Assembly: GCF_030651495.1 (NCBI RefSeq)
Contig: NZ_JAUSFI010000126.1
Coordinates: forward strand, 1-64,000
Origin: Undibacterium sp.
Lineage (GTDB): Bacteria; Pseudomonadota; Gammaproteobacteria; Burkholderiales; Burkholderiaceae_D
Reading direction: 5' to 3'
Length of the DNA: 64,000 bases
The notes under the pieces were generated by a model. It was given only the letters and a program-made list of their open reading frames with translations. It ran no database searches and was not told the origin of the DNA. The position numbers were made by a program, and so were the translations under genes. Each line of letters begins with the position of its first letter. Positions within the stretch are counted from its first letter, which is position 1. Of the stretch, positions 1 to 9,038 are shown piece by piece.

Positions 1-101
1 TCTCTCAAGTGGTTTAGTGTCACAGCTCCACTTTGGCACATCGATGCCGTTGAGTCGCGAGAATCCTTCGTCTTTTTGTAGCTATTGCCCGTATCCATCA
101 T
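1..101 (-). CDS. N-terminal fragment of an unidentified protein, cut by the window edge
   Basis: An open frame on the minus strand starts with ATG ATG at 101/98 and stays open to base 1 (33 codons). It is preceded by a very good ribosome binding site, AAGGAG at 106-111, four bases from the first ATG. The visible N-terminus is short, polar and rich in Ser, Thr, Lys and Asp, and no family can be recognised from it. It lies downstream of the acyl carrier protein gene in the same direction, with a 145-base gap holding a degenerate repeat, so it may belong to the same operon. The start is well supported by the Shine-Dalgarno sequence; the function is unknown. Confidence 0.55.
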   Translation of the reverse strand, partial: MMDTGNSYKKTKDSRDSTASMCQSGAVTLNHLR

Positions 102-190
102 GCCGCTCCTTATGGAGGTGGAAGGCGTTCATTCCATTTCCAAGGCATCACCTCTGTAACCCGCATGGGATATGCGCGCTGGGCCCGATC
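87..190. repeat. Degenerate copy of a dispersed palindromic repeat
   Basis: The right half (151-182) reads like the right half of the repeat at 15391-15453: CCTCTGTAACCCGCATGG here against CCTCTGAAACCCGCATGG there, followed by a GCGC-rich stretch and then a T-rich tail. The left arm around 87-104 is decayed and overlaps the start of the upstream-facing partial gene. The family has two better preserved copies at 15391-15453 and 31618-31692. Confidence 0.5.
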
Positions 191-246
191 ACTTTTTATT
201 TTTTAAAACACCTGGCGACAGCACAGTTCACAGAAGATACGGACGC

Positions 247-507
247 CTACACTTCATTTCCTAATCTGGCTTGAATATAGTCCACCACGTCATTGAGGGA
301 AATCAGGCGAATATAGTCCGACTCTGCAATATCAACGCCTAATCGCTCATGCAGTCCCAGTAAAAAATTCAGCCAGTCCATCGAATCCAAATCCACTTGT
401 TGGCGTAAAGCCTGCGTGAGATCTATTTCTGCGGCTTCTATTTCTGGCGCAATCGAGTGGAGAATATCGAAAGCCGTATTGATCAATGTCTGCCGATCAG
501 GTTTCAT
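247..507 (-). CDS. Acyl carrier protein
   Basis: An 86-residue acidic, helical protein with the phosphopantetheine attachment motif LDSMDW (Ser42) in the usual place, so it should carry acyl groups as thioesters on a 4'-phosphopantetheine arm. Its ATG overlaps the stop of the E2 gene (ATGA), making it the last clear member of the acsA-E1-E2 operon. A dedicated ACP next to a 2-oxoacid dehydrogenase is uncommon. It suggests that the acyl product is handed to, or exchanged with, an ACP-bound pathway rather than only to CoA. It is not next to fatty acid synthesis genes, so it is probably not the housekeeping AcpP. The ACP assignment is firm; the partner is inference. Confidence 0.85.
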   Translation of the reverse strand: MKPDRQTLINTAFDILHSIAPEIEAAEIDLTQALRQQVDLDSMDWLNFLLGLHERLGVDIAESDYIRLISLNDVVDYIQARLGNEV

Positions 508-1688
508 GGTGATTTTCCTTTTGGTTTTGCCTCAAGCAGTTTTTCTGGTTGCTGTAAAAGATCGCGTAATTCAGCCAGAAACAGCGCCCCCTGGTGCCCG
601 TCCGACACGCGATGATCCGCAGCCAGCGTTGCCGTCAATAGCGGGGCTGCGAGTAGCGTATTGCCCTCCACCCAAGGACGAATCGCCATGCGCCCAAAAC
701 CGACCAACGCCACCTGAGGCGGGTAAATGACACCAAAGACAGATTCAACGCCAAGATCGCCGAGATTGGTAATGGTGATGCTAGGTTCGCTCATTTCAGA
801 GCTACGCAGCGAACCAGCCCGGGCACGCTTGACTAGATTGGCCAGCTCAAGCATCAGTTGCTCCAGCGATTTAGTACCTACGTCAAGAATGGCTGGGGCA
901 ACCAGTCCGCCGCCACGCAGCGAAATGGCCACGCCGGTATTTACTACGGATGCTGGCTGAAACATCCCGTCACGATAATAACCGTTGAGTTGGGGGAACT
1001 TCTGCAGCGCTACGGCCACCGCCTTAATCTGCAGTACAGCGGGCAAAATACGCCCGGTAATTGGCAGGCTCTCGTTATGCTGCTGCAGCCAAGTCAAGGC
1101 CGCCGTCATCGGTATTGTTTCACTCAGATAATAATGCGGAATCTCGCGCTTGGAACGGCTCATTGCTGCTGCAATCGCCTTGCGCATTTCACCCTGGCGA
1201 TCCGCTACAACAGGAGTAACCGTAGTCGTAGTGACGCCTTTGGCGGGCACAGTGCTGGTGAACGCTGGCGCGTTGCTCAGCGCAGCAGCTTCTATATCTG
1301 CCAGCGTGACCGAGCCTTGTGCACCCGTACCATGCACTATCGCAGGATCGATGCCTAACTCCCTGGCTCGCCTGCGCGCCGATGGCGAAACGGCATGGCG
1401 CGCCACCACGGACTCTGTGCTATCGACTTTTACCACCGGCGTGGCTGTCTCACCTGGCGCCAACAATGTCGCTAACACGGTGCCGACAGGAACGGTCTCC
1501 CCGGGCTGCACCAGCAATTCTGCCACCACCCCGTCATGCCAAATTTCTATATCTACTGCGGCTTTGGAGGTATCCACTACCGCCACCACCTGCCCACGCT
1601 TGACCTGGTCGCCAGGTTTTACGTGCCACACCAGCAGCTTGCCCTGATCCATGTCTGACCCTAAGGAGGGTAATTCGAATTGAATCAT
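504..1688 (-). CDS. Dihydrolipoamide acyltransferase (E2) of a 2-oxoacid dehydrogenase complex
   Basis: A 394-residue E2 subunit. Residues 1-75 form a single lipoyl domain with the lipoyl-lysine in [10 protein letters not shown] (Lys42). Residues about 100-134 are a peripheral subunit-binding domain ([14 protein letters not shown]). The rest is the catalytic acyltransferase core ending with the active-site motif ADHRVSDG (His359, Asp363). It transfers the acyl group made by E1 to CoA in the cytoplasm. Both ends overlap neighbours by ATGA: the E1 beta stop upstream and the ACP start downstream. No E3 (dihydrolipoamide dehydrogenase) is encoded nearby, so E3 must come from elsewhere. The substrate (pyruvate, acetoin or branched-chain oxoacid) cannot be settled by eye. 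Confidence 0.93.
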   Translation of the reverse strand: MIQFELPSLGSDMDQGKLLVWHVKPGDQVKRGQVVAVVDTSKAAVDIEIWHDGVVAELLVQPGETVPVGTVLATLLAPGETATPVVKVDSTESVVARHAVSPSARRRARELGIDPAIVHGTGAQGSVTLADIEAAALSNAPAFTSTVPAKGVTTTTVTPVVADRQGEMRKAIAAAMSRSKREIPHYYLSETIPMTAALTWLQQHNESLPITGRILPAVLQIKAVAVALQKFPQLNGYYRDGMFQPASVVNTGVAISLRGGGLVAPAILDVGTKSLEQLMLELANLVKRARAGSLRSSEMSEPSITITNLGDLGVESVFGVIYPPQVALVGFGRMAIRPWVEGNTLLAAPLLTATLAADHRVSDGHQGALFLAELRDLLQQPEKLLEAKPKGKSP

Positions 1689-2674
1689 GGAGCAGCTCCC
1701 ATCAAAGCATGTACAGCATTAATAATCTTCGGCACTTGGGGTAATGCAGCCTGCTCCAGATGGTGTGTATAGGGAATCGGCACTTCCTCACTGCACACGC
1801 GCACTAACGGCGCATCCAGATCAAAAAAAGCCTGCTCGCAAATACGCGCCATTACCTCAGCAGCCAGACTGCCCGAGCGCCAGCCTTCGTCGATGATGAC
1901 TGCGCGCCGACATTTGCGCACCGAGCGCATCACTGTTGCATCATCTAAAGGGCGCAACACCCGCAGGTCGATCACCTCTGCGGAGACGCCTTGTTCTGCC
2001 AGTTTTTCTGCCGCTTGCAGCGACTTTAACAAACAAGCGCCATAACTTATTAAGCACACATCTGCACCACTACGGCGAACAATAGCGCTGCGGATATCGA
2101 CCGCTGGTGATCCATCAACAGGCAATTCGCCTTCGGTGTTATATAACTGGGCATGTTCAAAAATCAGCACAGGATCAGGATCTGCCAAAGCGGGTGCCAG
2201 CATACCGCGCGCATCTTCCACGGAGGAAGGTGCAAGAATACGCAAGCCGGGAACATGCGCATACCATCCCTCAAAACTATTCGAGTGCTGCGCCGCGACC
2301 TGACGCCCAGCGCCAGTGGCCATCCGAATCACGACAGGCACAGAAAACTGCCCGCCCGACATATGGCGCAGCATCGCCGCCGTATTGACGATAGGGTCGA
2401 GCGCGAGCAAACTAAAGTTGACCGTCATGATCTCGACTATGGGCCGCATGCCGCCTATTGCTGCGCCTATGCCGGCACCGACAAAACCCAGTTCTGACAG
2501 CGGCGTGTCGCGGATACGCTCGGGGCCAAATTCTTCCAGCAACCCCTTAGACACGGCATAGGCACCGCCGTAAAGTCCGATATCCTCACCCATCAAGAAA
2601 ACACGAGAATCGTTCTTCAGCGCTTCGCGCAATGCTTCGCGTAATGCTTCCCGGTAACTGATGCGCCGTCCCAT
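1685..2674 (-). CDS. 2-oxoacid dehydrogenase E1 component, beta subunit
   Basis: A 329-residue transketolase-like E1 beta subunit (pyruvate/acetoin dehydrogenase type). The N-terminal MGEDIG motif holds the glutamate that activates thiamine diphosphate, and the [14 protein letters not shown] stretch is typical of E1 beta chains. The C-terminal domain is complete. The start is set at 2674, where the ATG shares a base with the E1 alpha stop (TAATG). The frame stays open further upstream, but that part is the antisense-like shadow of the E1 alpha end. An odd feature is the repeated [12 protein letters not shown] near the N-terminus, encoded by a 12-base repeat. It pairs with the E1 alpha chain to decarboxylate a 2-oxoacid and acylate the lipoyl arm of E2. 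Confidence 0.92.
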   Translation of the reverse strand: MGRRISYREALREALREALKNDSRVFLMGEDIGLYGGAYAVSKGLLEEFGPERIRDTPLSELGFVGAGIGAAIGGMRPIVEIMTVNFSLLALDPIVNTAAMLRHMSGGQFSVPVVIRMATGAGRQVAAQHSNSFEGWYAHVPGLRILAPSSVEDARGMLAPALADPDPVLIFEHAQLYNTEGELPVDGSPAVDIRSAIVRRSGADVCLISYGACLLKSLQAAEKLAEQGVSAEVIDLRVLRPLDDATVMRSVRKCRRAVIIDEGWRSGSLAAEVMARICEQAFFDLDAPLVRVCSEEVPIPYTHHLEQAALPQVPKIINAVHALMGAAP

Positions 2675-3687
2675 TACGCGGCCCCTTCCGGTGCGACCAC
2701 ATCGCGCAGCAAATCTTCCACTGGCTCCCATGTACCTGCCTCGGCAAATGCCACGGCGGCTTCCACCTCGGACTGTACGGCTGTGTCGATGGCCAGAAAC
2801 TCTTCTTCGGTCAGCTTGCCTTCGATCTTGAGGCGTGCCGTAAAGGTATGCAGTGGACCGCGGGTTTTCCACTCTTCGACCTCATGTTTATCGCGATACA
2901 GCTCAGGATCAAACATCGAGTGCGCGCGAAAACGATAGGTTTGCAATTCCACAAATACAGGGCCATCTCCCTTGCGCACTTGCTGCGCTGCTCGACTGAC
3001 CGCTTCGACTACCGCCACTACATCCATACCATCGACCAGCATGGTCGCCATGCCATAAGATGCCGCTTTCAGGCACAGATCGGTCTGCGACTCTGAGCGC
3101 GCCAGCGCCGTACCCATCGCGTATAAATTATTTTCGCAACAAAATAGCACCGGCAAGTGCCACAGTGCCGCGAGATTGGCCGATTCGTGAAAAGCGCCCT
3201 CTGCCATCGCCCCCTCACCAAAAAAGCAAGCGCTCAAAGCTTGGCGGGCGCTAAGTTTATCTGCCAGTGCCAATCCGACTGCCAGCGGCAAGCCGCCACC
3301 AACAATCGCATTGCCGCCAAAAAATCTAGCCGCGCGGTTAAACAAATGCATGGACCCGCCGCGTCCTCGTGAGCAGCCCTGCTGCTTACCATACATTTCA
3401 GCCATGATCGAATCCATGGCGATGCCACGCAGCAGGGCGTGACCATGCTCGCGGTAAGTGGCAACGACGTTGTCTTCCGTTTCCAGAGCGCGCATGGCAC
3501 CGGCCGCTACCGCCTCCTCCCCGATGTATAAATGGAGAAAACCACGTATTTTTTGCTGGCCGTACAATTCTGCGGCTCTTTCTTCCATGCGACGGATACG
3601 CAGCATGTCAGACAACACCCCCTGCGCAAATTCCTTATCCCAGGGCACAGTACCGCTCGGTGGTTTTGGCACTTTTTGAGTGTTCAT
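2674..3687 (-). CDS. 2-oxoacid dehydrogenase E1 component, alpha subunit
   Basis: A 337-residue E1 alpha subunit. The thiamine diphosphate/Mg binding motif runs from GEG at residues 157-159 to ENN at 185-187 ([12 protein letters not shown] followed by the distal Asn). The conserved loop [12 protein letters not shown] lies in the second half. Length and order match bacterial PDH/acetoin dehydrogenase E1 alpha chains (about 320-360 residues). Its ATG overlaps the acsA stop (ATGA), and its stop shares a base with the E1 beta start, so synthesis of the two chains is likely coupled. The acetoin versus pyruvate specificity is undecided. Confidence 0.92.
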   Translation of the reverse strand: MNTQKVPKPPSGTVPWDKEFAQGVLSDMLRIRRMEERAAELYGQQKIRGFLHLYIGEEAVAAGAMRALETEDNVVATYREHGHALLRGIAMDSIMAEMYGKQQGCSRGRGGSMHLFNRAARFFGGNAIVGGGLPLAVGLALADKLSARQALSACFFGEGAMAEGAFHESANLAALWHLPVLFCCENNLYAMGTALARSESQTDLCLKAASYGMATMLVDGMDVVAVVEAVSRAAQQVRKGDGPVFVELQTYRFRAHSMFDPELYRDKHEVEEWKTRGPLHTFTARLKIEGKLTEEEFLAIDTAVQSEVEAAVAFAEAGTWEPVEDLLRDVVAPEGAA

Positions 3688-5462
3688 GCGCTGGTCTCCA
3701 GTGTCGAGGTATCGCCTTCTGGCAGACCTAGTTCGCGTGCTTTGAGCAAACGGCGCATGATTTTGCCGCTACGGGTGCGCGGCATGGTCACAATAAACGT
3801 CATTTCTTTTGGTGCAACCACGGCACCGAGACGCTTGCGCGCATGCGCCAGTATGTCTAGGCGCAGGGCTTCATCCCCTACATAACCATGCTTGAGTGAA
3901 ATGAAAGCCTTTACCACCTCGCCCACCACGGCATCCGGTTTGCCGATGACGCCAGCTTCGGCCACCGCTGGGTGCTCCATCAACACATTTTCCACTTCAA
4001 ACGGGCCGATTAAATGTCCCGCCGACTTAATCACGTCATCGGCCCGGCCAACGAACCAATAATAACCATCGGCATCACGCCGTGCCAGATCGCCGGTCAG
4101 ATACAGGCCATCGGCAAAACATTTTTGATAACGCGCCTCGTTATTCAGGTAGCCGCGAAACATCGACGGCCAGCCAGCCTTGAGCGCCAGTTCACCATCG
4201 ACATTCGGACGATCAACGATGCGCACGCGCGGCGGCTCACCTTCAGATTCCAGGCGCTCAACGATCATCGCCTCAATACCCGGAACCGGCCGTCCCATCG
4301 ATCCTGGCTTGATGTCAAAAGCCGGCGTGTTGGCAATCATGATGCCACCGGTCTCGGTCTGCCACCAATTGTCGTGAATAGGCAGACCGAGTACCTCCTT
4401 GCCCCACCAGACCGCCTCGGGATTGAGCGGTTCACCGACGCTGGCGATAAAGCGCAAGGCGGGCCGACTATGTTGTTGCGCCAGGCTTGCACCATATTTC
4501 ATCAGCATGCGTATCGCTGTCGGTGCGGTGTACCAGACTGAAATGCGTTCTTCTTCCAGTAAACTGTACCAACGCTCCGCGTCAAACTCTTCGCGATCAA
4601 TCAGGGAGGTCACACCATGCAGCAAGGGGGCGATGATGCCGTACGAGGTGCCAGTCACCCAGCCCGGATCTGCGGTACACCAATAGCGATCTTGCGGGTG
4701 CAGATCAATTGCGTAGCGCCCTGTGGCGTAATGAGCGACTACTGCGCCATGCACATGAATCGCCGCTTTAGGTGCACCGGTCGTGCCGCTGGTAAAGTGC
4801 AATAGCGCCGGATCTTCCGGTAAGGTAGAAACAGTACAAAAAGTCTCGCTAGCCGAGTCCATCAGTTGGCGCCAATCTAGCGTTACCGGTTCGCTGGTAC
4901 TGCCGCCCCCCTCCGCCACCAATAACACATAGCGCAAGCTAGGCATCTGCTCACGTATTTGCTTCACTTTGCGTTTATAGAGTAAATCGGTGGTTACCAG
5001 TACTTGGCCTGCGCCAAGATTGATACGGGTAGCAATCGGCTCGGGACCAAAGGCAGAAAACATCGGTGTGACCACCGTGCCATTTTTTAACGCGCCCAGC
5101 ACAGAGATGTATAGTTCGGGAATCCTCCCTGCCAGCACGAACAGATGATCGCCTTTGACCACGCCAAGGTTTTGTAATACGTTGGCAAAACGGTTCGTTT
5201 CGCGCTGCAATTGAACAAAACTCATTTCCTGTGCAGGCATGCCGCGCGCGACAAAGCGCAATGCGATGTGATCCCGCAACGCGCCGTCGGCATGCCGGTC
5301 GACTGCCTCAAACCCCATATTAAGTCCACCGCCAGGCAAACCCTGTAATGCCTGCCGTGCCACATCCCATGAAAAATGGCTGCATTCTTGATCGTAGTCT
5401 GTCCAATTGGGCAACACACAAAGATCCGATGAAGTCTTATGAATGACAGATGGCCTATCCAT
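3684..5462 (-). CDS. acsA: AMP-forming acetyl-CoA synthetase
   Basis: A 592-residue adenylate-forming acyl-CoA synthetase that activates acetate (or a short acid) with ATP and CoA. The P-loop [12 protein letters not shown] lies at residues 221-232, the [18 protein letters not shown] hinge region is present, and the C-terminal SGKIMRR motif carries the catalytic, usually acetylatable, lysine (Lys567). Length fits the shorter AcsA type (about 570-600) rather than Acs (about 650). The RBS GAGGG sits just before the ATG. It leads a five-gene coupled operon with E1 alpha, E1 beta, E2 and ACP, which joins two routes to acetyl-CoA. A FixK-like box (5692-5705) lies upstream together with two tiny ORFs. 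Confidence 0.9.
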   Translation of the reverse strand: MDRPSVIHKTSSDLCVLPNWTDYDQECSHFSWDVARQALQGLPGGGLNMGFEAVDRHADGALRDHIALRFVARGMPAQEMSFVQLQRETNRFANVLQNLGVVKGDHLFVLAGRIPELYISVLGALKNGTVVTPMFSAFGPEPIATRINLGAGQVLVTTDLLYKRKVKQIREQMPSLRYVLLVAEGGGSTSEPVTLDWRQLMDSASETFCTVSTLPEDPALLHFTSGTTGAPKAAIHVHGAVVAHYATGRYAIDLHPQDRYWCTADPGWVTGTSYGIIAPLLHGVTSLIDREEFDAERWYSLLEEERISVWYTAPTAIRMLMKYGASLAQQHSRPALRFIASVGEPLNPEAVWWGKEVLGLPIHDNWWQTETGGIMIANTPAFDIKPGSMGRPVPGIEAMIVERLESEGEPPRVRIVDRPNVDGELALKAGWPSMFRGYLNNEARYQKCFADGLYLTGDLARRDADGYYWFVGRADDVIKSAGHLIGPFEVENVLMEHPAVAEAGVIGKPDAVVGEVVKAFISLKHGYVGDEALRLDILAHARKRLGAVVAPKEMTFIVTMPRTRSGKIMRRLLKARELGLPEGDTSTLETSA

Positions 5463-5476
5463 ACATCCCTCTTTGT

Positions 5477-5551
5477 TTATGTAGGTAAACTGTAAGCGGT
5501 GCCGGAACGCACCATATCAAACCATCGGACCCGGTGATTTATCTCACTCAT
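5477..5551 (-). CDS. Possible 24-residue leader ORF before acsA
   Basis: An ATG at 5551 opens a 24-codon frame with a GAGGG stretch about four bases upstream, ending 14 bases before the acsA start. The product is basic and contains [12 protein letters not shown]. It follows another tiny ORF after seven bases, giving the spacing expected of translated, coupled genes. No family is recognised. It could also be untranslated leader. Confidence 0.25.
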   Translation of the reverse strand: MSEINHRVRWFDMVRSGTAYSLPT

Positions 5552-5558
5552 CACGCCC

Positions 5559-5645
5559 TCACGTCCGCGTCATTTTGGTATTAAGAATGTCGGCAAGATC
5601 TGCAATCCCATGTACCCAAAATTCCAGCAAGTCTTCCCTCGTCAC
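5559..5645 (-). CDS. Possible 28-residue small protein upstream of acsA
   Basis: A GTG at 5645 is preceded by a perfect AAGGAG six bases upstream and opens a 28-codon frame. The product begins with acidic and aromatic residues (TREDLLEFWVHGIADLADIL), which predicts an amphipathic helix. It is followed by a second tiny ORF and then acsA, all on the minus strand with gaps of 7 and 14 bases. The strong RBS and protein-like composition argue for translation. It could be a leader peptide or a small subunit; no known family is recognised. Confidence 0.35.
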   Translation of the reverse strand: MTREDLLEFWVHGIADLADILNTKMTRT

Positions 5646-5691
5646 GATGTCTCCTTGTCGAGTAATGATAGGACCAGCACATAGGGTCCAC

Positions 5692-5705
5692 TTGCGAATT
5701 GTCAA
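5692..5705. promoter_or_regulatory. FNR/FixK-like box between acsA operon and ftsH
   Basis: TTGCGAATTGTCAA fits the FixK/FNR-superfamily consensus TTG(A/C)-N6-(T/G)CAA. It lies 62 bases before the ftsH start and 47 bases before the first small ORF of the acsA operon, in a divergent promoter region. Similar sites occur at 16063, 19458, 21370, 26476, 30377 and 30465. Confidence 0.45.
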
Positions 5706-5766
5706 TTAAATTTCCAATACCACGAGTAGCCTGACGGTTTCAGGGGACCCGTCTGGGGATATCAAA

Positions 5767-7626
5767 TTGGACAAGAAGCAGACTTGGAACCTTGCCTACT
5801 GGGTCATAGCGCTAACGCTGCTGCTCTTGCTCCAGAACGTCTGGCAAAATGCCAATCAAACGCAAGTCGTACCCTACAGCGAATTTGAAAAAGCACTAAG
5901 TGATGGTCTCATCGCTGATATTGTGATTGCCGACCGCACCATTACCGGCCGACTGAAAACGCCAGACAAGCAAAAGACTATGCTCGTTGCGGTACGCGTC
6001 GAACCCGACCTGGTAGCACGGCTTGAGAGATTTAATATTCCCATCACACGCATTATTGAAAACACGCTTTTCAAAGACCTGATGTCGTGGATTTTGCCTA
6101 CCTTGATATTGTTTGGGCTGTGGTTCTTCGTTTTTCGAAGTTTTGCAGACAAGCAGGGTATGGGCGGTTTTTTATCTATTGGTAAAAATCGCGCTAAGAT
6201 TTATATTCAGACCAGTACTGGCGTTAGTTTTTCTGATGTAGCCGGCGTCGATGAAGCCAGGCACGAGTTAGAAGAAGTGGTTGATTTTCTCAAACACCCT
6301 CAGGAATACGGGCGACTGGGAGCCCATATTCCTAAGGGCGTGCTGTTGGTAGGACCGCCTGGCACTGGCAAGACGCTGCTGGCCAAAGCGGTAGCTGGCG
6401 AAGCTGGCGTACCATTTTTCTCGATCTCTGGTAGTGAGTTCGTCGAGATGTTCGTTGGCGTTGGTGCGGCACGGGTACGTGATCTATTCGAGCAGGCTCG
6501 CTTGATGGCCCCTGCCATCATTTTCATTGACGAACTTGATGCTTTAGGTCGTGCCCGCGGCGCTTATCCAGGTCTGGGCGGGCATGATGAGAAGGAGCAG
6601 ACGCTTAACCAGTTGCTGGCAGAAATGGATGGTTTCGATTCATCTGTGGGCTTAATCATTTTGTCGGCCACCAATCGGCCTGAAATCCTCGACCCTGCTC
6701 TGCTACGCGCTGGTCGCTTTGATCGGCAAGTGCTGGTGGACCGCCCCGATCGAAAAGGCCGGACTGACATATTGAAAGTTCATGTACGCAAAATCAAGCT
6801 CGACTCAGCTTTGCAGCTTGAGGATGTAGCCGCACTGACTCCAGGATTCAGTGGCGCTGACTTGGCCAACCTTGTCAACGAGGCCACGCTGGTAGCGACC
6901 CGGCGCAAGGCGGAGTGGGTCACCATGCCAGACTTCACGATGGCGGTAGAGCGTATTGTTGCAGGCCTAGAGCGAAAAAGCCGTGTCCTCAATCCCCGTG
7001 AACGCGAAGCCGTGGCGTTTCACGAAATGGGCCATGCACTTGTGGCATTGGCACAGACCGGTACAGATCCCGTTCACAAGGTGTCGATCATTCCACGTGG
7101 TATTGGTGCGCTAGGCTACACCATCCAGCGCCCGACTGAAGACCGTTACCTGATGACGCGCCATGAACTTGAACAGAAAATCGCGGTTCTTCTGGGCGGC
7201 CGAGCAGCTGAAAAACTGGTATTTGGTTTGCTTTCTACAGGAGCTGCAGATGATCTCTCGAAAGCTACCGACATTGCCCGCGACATGGTGACACGTTATG
7301 GCATGGATGAAACCCTGGGCTATGTCGCATTCGAGCCGCAGCGTCAACAAATGCTCGATCTGCCCGATGGATTCTTGCCCCCTGCTACGCCTATGTCGCA
7401 AGAAACACAGCGGCATATAGACGAAGCCATCCGTAACATCGTGATGAATGGCTTCGAGCATGCGACCACAATTCTGAGCGCCAACCGCCAGGTACTTGAG
7501 CGTGGCGCGCGCGCGTTGCTTGAAAAAGAAACGTTGGACGAAACAGCTATTCGCGCGCTAGCAAATGATTTGACGCCAGCCGATCCCGCTATTGCCGCAC
7601 CTGCGGGCACGGGCCTACCGAACTAA
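5767..7626 (+). CDS. ftsH: ATP-dependent zinc metalloprotease FtsH
   Basis: A 619-residue membrane-anchored AAA+ protease that degrades misfolded membrane and some soluble proteins. Transmembrane segments at about 9-27 and 105-123 flank a periplasmic domain. The AAA module has Walker A GPPGTGKT (196-203), Walker [12 protein letters not shown] (251-261) and the second region of homology around [14 protein letters not shown]. The zinc site is HEMGH (419-423) in place of the usual HEAGH, with the third ligand Asp in [10 protein letters not shown] (about 496). The predicted start is TTG (MDKKQTWN) with a GGGGA-rich leader. Location beside Lon and stress genes suggests a second, stress-induced paralogue rather than the housekeeping FtsH; this is inference. 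Confidence 0.92.
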   Translation: MDKKQTWNLAYWVIALTLLLLLQNVWQNANQTQVVPYSEFEKALSDGLIADIVIADRTITGRLKTPDKQKTMLVAVRVEPDLVARLERFNIPITRIIENTLFKDLMSWILPTLILFGLWFFVFRSFADKQGMGGFLSIGKNRAKIYIQTSTGVSFSDVAGVDEARHELEEVVDFLKHPQEYGRLGAHIPKGVLLVGPPGTGKTLLAKAVAGEAGVPFFSISGSEFVEMFVGVGAARVRDLFEQARLMAPAIIFIDELDALGRARGAYPGLGGHDEKEQTLNQLLAEMDGFDSSVGLIILSATNRPEILDPALLRAGRFDRQVLVDRPDRKGRTDILKVHVRKIKLDSALQLEDVAALTPGFSGADLANLVNEATLVATRRKAEWVTMPDFTMAVERIVAGLERKSRVLNPREREAVAFHEMGHALVALAQTGTDPVHKVSIIPRGIGALGYTIQRPTEDRYLMTRHELEQKIAVLLGGRAAEKLVFGLLSTGAADDLSKATDIARDMVTRYGMDETLGYVAFEPQRQQMLDLPDGFLPPATPMSQETQRHIDEAIRNIVMNGFEHATTILSANRQVLERGARALLEKETLDETAIRALANDLTPADPAIAAPAGTGLPN

Positions 7627-7633
7627 AAATTGC

Positions 7634-8845
7634 TCATCGTACCGTCTGAATAGGCGGCGCCGTCGGTGGCGATGGACTGCGGTTAAATAACTCGAGCATG
7701 CATGCGCCAGCACCCGCAATCGTCAATAACAGTATGAGCAAAGTGCCGACAAACGGCAGGTATCCAAACAGCATCACGAGCACCAGTGCGAGCGAGAAAA
7801 ATCCGATGGTTGTCGCAAACGAACTGTACTGATCCTTGCGCATTGCCATCTGCGCACGTCGTGACACAAAAAAAACACCCATCACATACCCCGTCAAAAG
7901 CAGCACAGGATAAAGCCCAAGCAACATGATTCCAAGCGGAATGCCAAATATTGTGATGAACAATAATACGGCAAGTACAGGCAAACTCAGCAGAGAACCG
8001 ATACCCGCCATCAGCACTAACCACGGTGAAGTACTGATACGCGCCGAGACCCGCGTCGAAAACGTGGGGAAAATCAGTAAAAAAACGGTCGCGCAAGACA
8101 GTAATGCCAAAAATGTGAAGGCCGATACCGTCCTTGATGGTCCACTCATCTCCCTATGTCGATTCCAGCCTAGCTCGAAATCCTCGCCCCGCGCGCTTGC
8201 ATTGCGTTCTTCTCGCGTGATCGCTCCGCCAACAATCGCACCATCTGCCAACTTCAGGTGACTCGACGTGCCGTAACTGAGAATGCCACTGATCCTGGCG
8301 GTAGGGCCGAGCTCAATTTGCTCAGCGACCAGACGCGCATCACCGTTGACCTCACCATTCAAAACGATCTTTTTGGCATGGACTTTGAGTGGTCCATCAA
8401 TGTTACCGTCGATGGTGACATCTCCCGCGAATAACGATACTGCGGTAGCAATCCGTGCGGTCTTGGTCAACGCAATACTGCCAGCAGCGGCAAACAGCTC
8501 TCCTCCAATCGCACTTTCTAGAATGACATCAGCAGCTGCTACACGCAAGTCATCGCCGATGGGTGCGCGTACATTGACTGAACCCGCGGCCAGCGCCGCA
8601 TCGCCCTTGACATACTGATCAACGATTATTTTACCGCCAACCGCGACAAAATCACCCTCAACTGTGGTGACGGGACGCACTACGGAGCCAGCATTAAAAA
8701 CATTGCGACTGATAAACGACGTAGTTGTGGCATGGGTTTCCGCCGTGGAATTAGGCGTCTGCGCATACGCCGGGATGAAGGTGCTGGCGGTAAAAAATCC
8801 ACCTGCCACAAAGACAAAAGTCGCAAAACGATACAGATGAACCAT
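7634..8845 (-). CDS. Bactofilin-like polymer-forming protein with C-terminal membrane segments
   Basis: A 403-residue protein. It has an N-terminal signal/anchor segment (LYRFATFVFVAGG), then a region of regular short repeats with the flavour of the bactofilin beta-helix (VGGKIIVDQYVKGDAALAAG, repeated turns ending in GD or GE), then about four hydrophobic segments in the last 160 residues, the first at TFLALLSCATVFLLIF. The start at 8845 is chosen because GGGAG lies eight bases upstream; a GTG 33 bases further up lacks an RBS. Family members are annotated as polymer-forming cytoskeletal proteins of unknown role, probably in envelope organisation. It converges on ftsH with only seven bases between stops. 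Confidence 0.7.
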   Translation of the reverse strand: MVHLYRFATFVFVAGGFFTASTFIPAYAQTPNSTAETHATTTSFISRNVFNAGSVVRPVTTVEGDFVAVGGKIIVDQYVKGDAALAAGSVNVRAPIGDDLRVAAADVILESAIGGELFAAAGSIALTKTARIATAVSLFAGDVTIDGNIDGPLKVHAKKIVLNGEVNGDARLVAEQIELGPTARISGILSYGTSSHLKLADGAIVGGAITREERNASARGEDFELGWNRHREMSGPSRTVSAFTFLALLSCATVFLLIFPTFSTRVSARISTSPWLVLMAGIGSLLSLPVLAVLLFITIFGIPLGIMLLGLYPVLLLTGYVMGVFFVSRRAQMAMRKDQYSSFATTIGFFSLALVLVMLFGYLPFVGTLLILLLTIAGAGACMLELFNRSPSPPTAPPIQTVR

Positions 8846-8994
8846 CGCCACGCTCCCAGATGAAAGAGAATTTATCACGTCCAGCCAGCGCTGCTGGTAG
8901 AACCGTCACAGCCAGATCAGTCAATGAACAGAGCATCACCTTTCCAACTCGTTCAAGACTTGATAAAACGCACAAAAAATTCCGTCTGATCGTT

Positions 8995-9037
8995 TTTGAT
9001 AAGAACTTTGATGCTAGTTTTGATAGGGAGTTTTGAT
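8995..9037. repeat. Four phased TTTGAT hexamers
   Basis: TTTGAT occurs at 8995, 9007, 9019 and 9032, that is every 12-13 bases, directly after the polX stop and about 150 bases before the start of the bactofilin-like gene on the minus strand (where it reads ATCAAA). The near-helical phasing suggests a protein-binding array or a short decayed tandem repeat. Confidence 0.4.
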
Positions 9038-9038
9038 C

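Noticed and set aside
858-1358. Long plus-strand open frames opposite the E2 gene (also 1150-1647)
   Set aside because: They lie antisense to a clear E2 coding region and have no RBS or family resemblance; they follow from the codon bias of the true gene.
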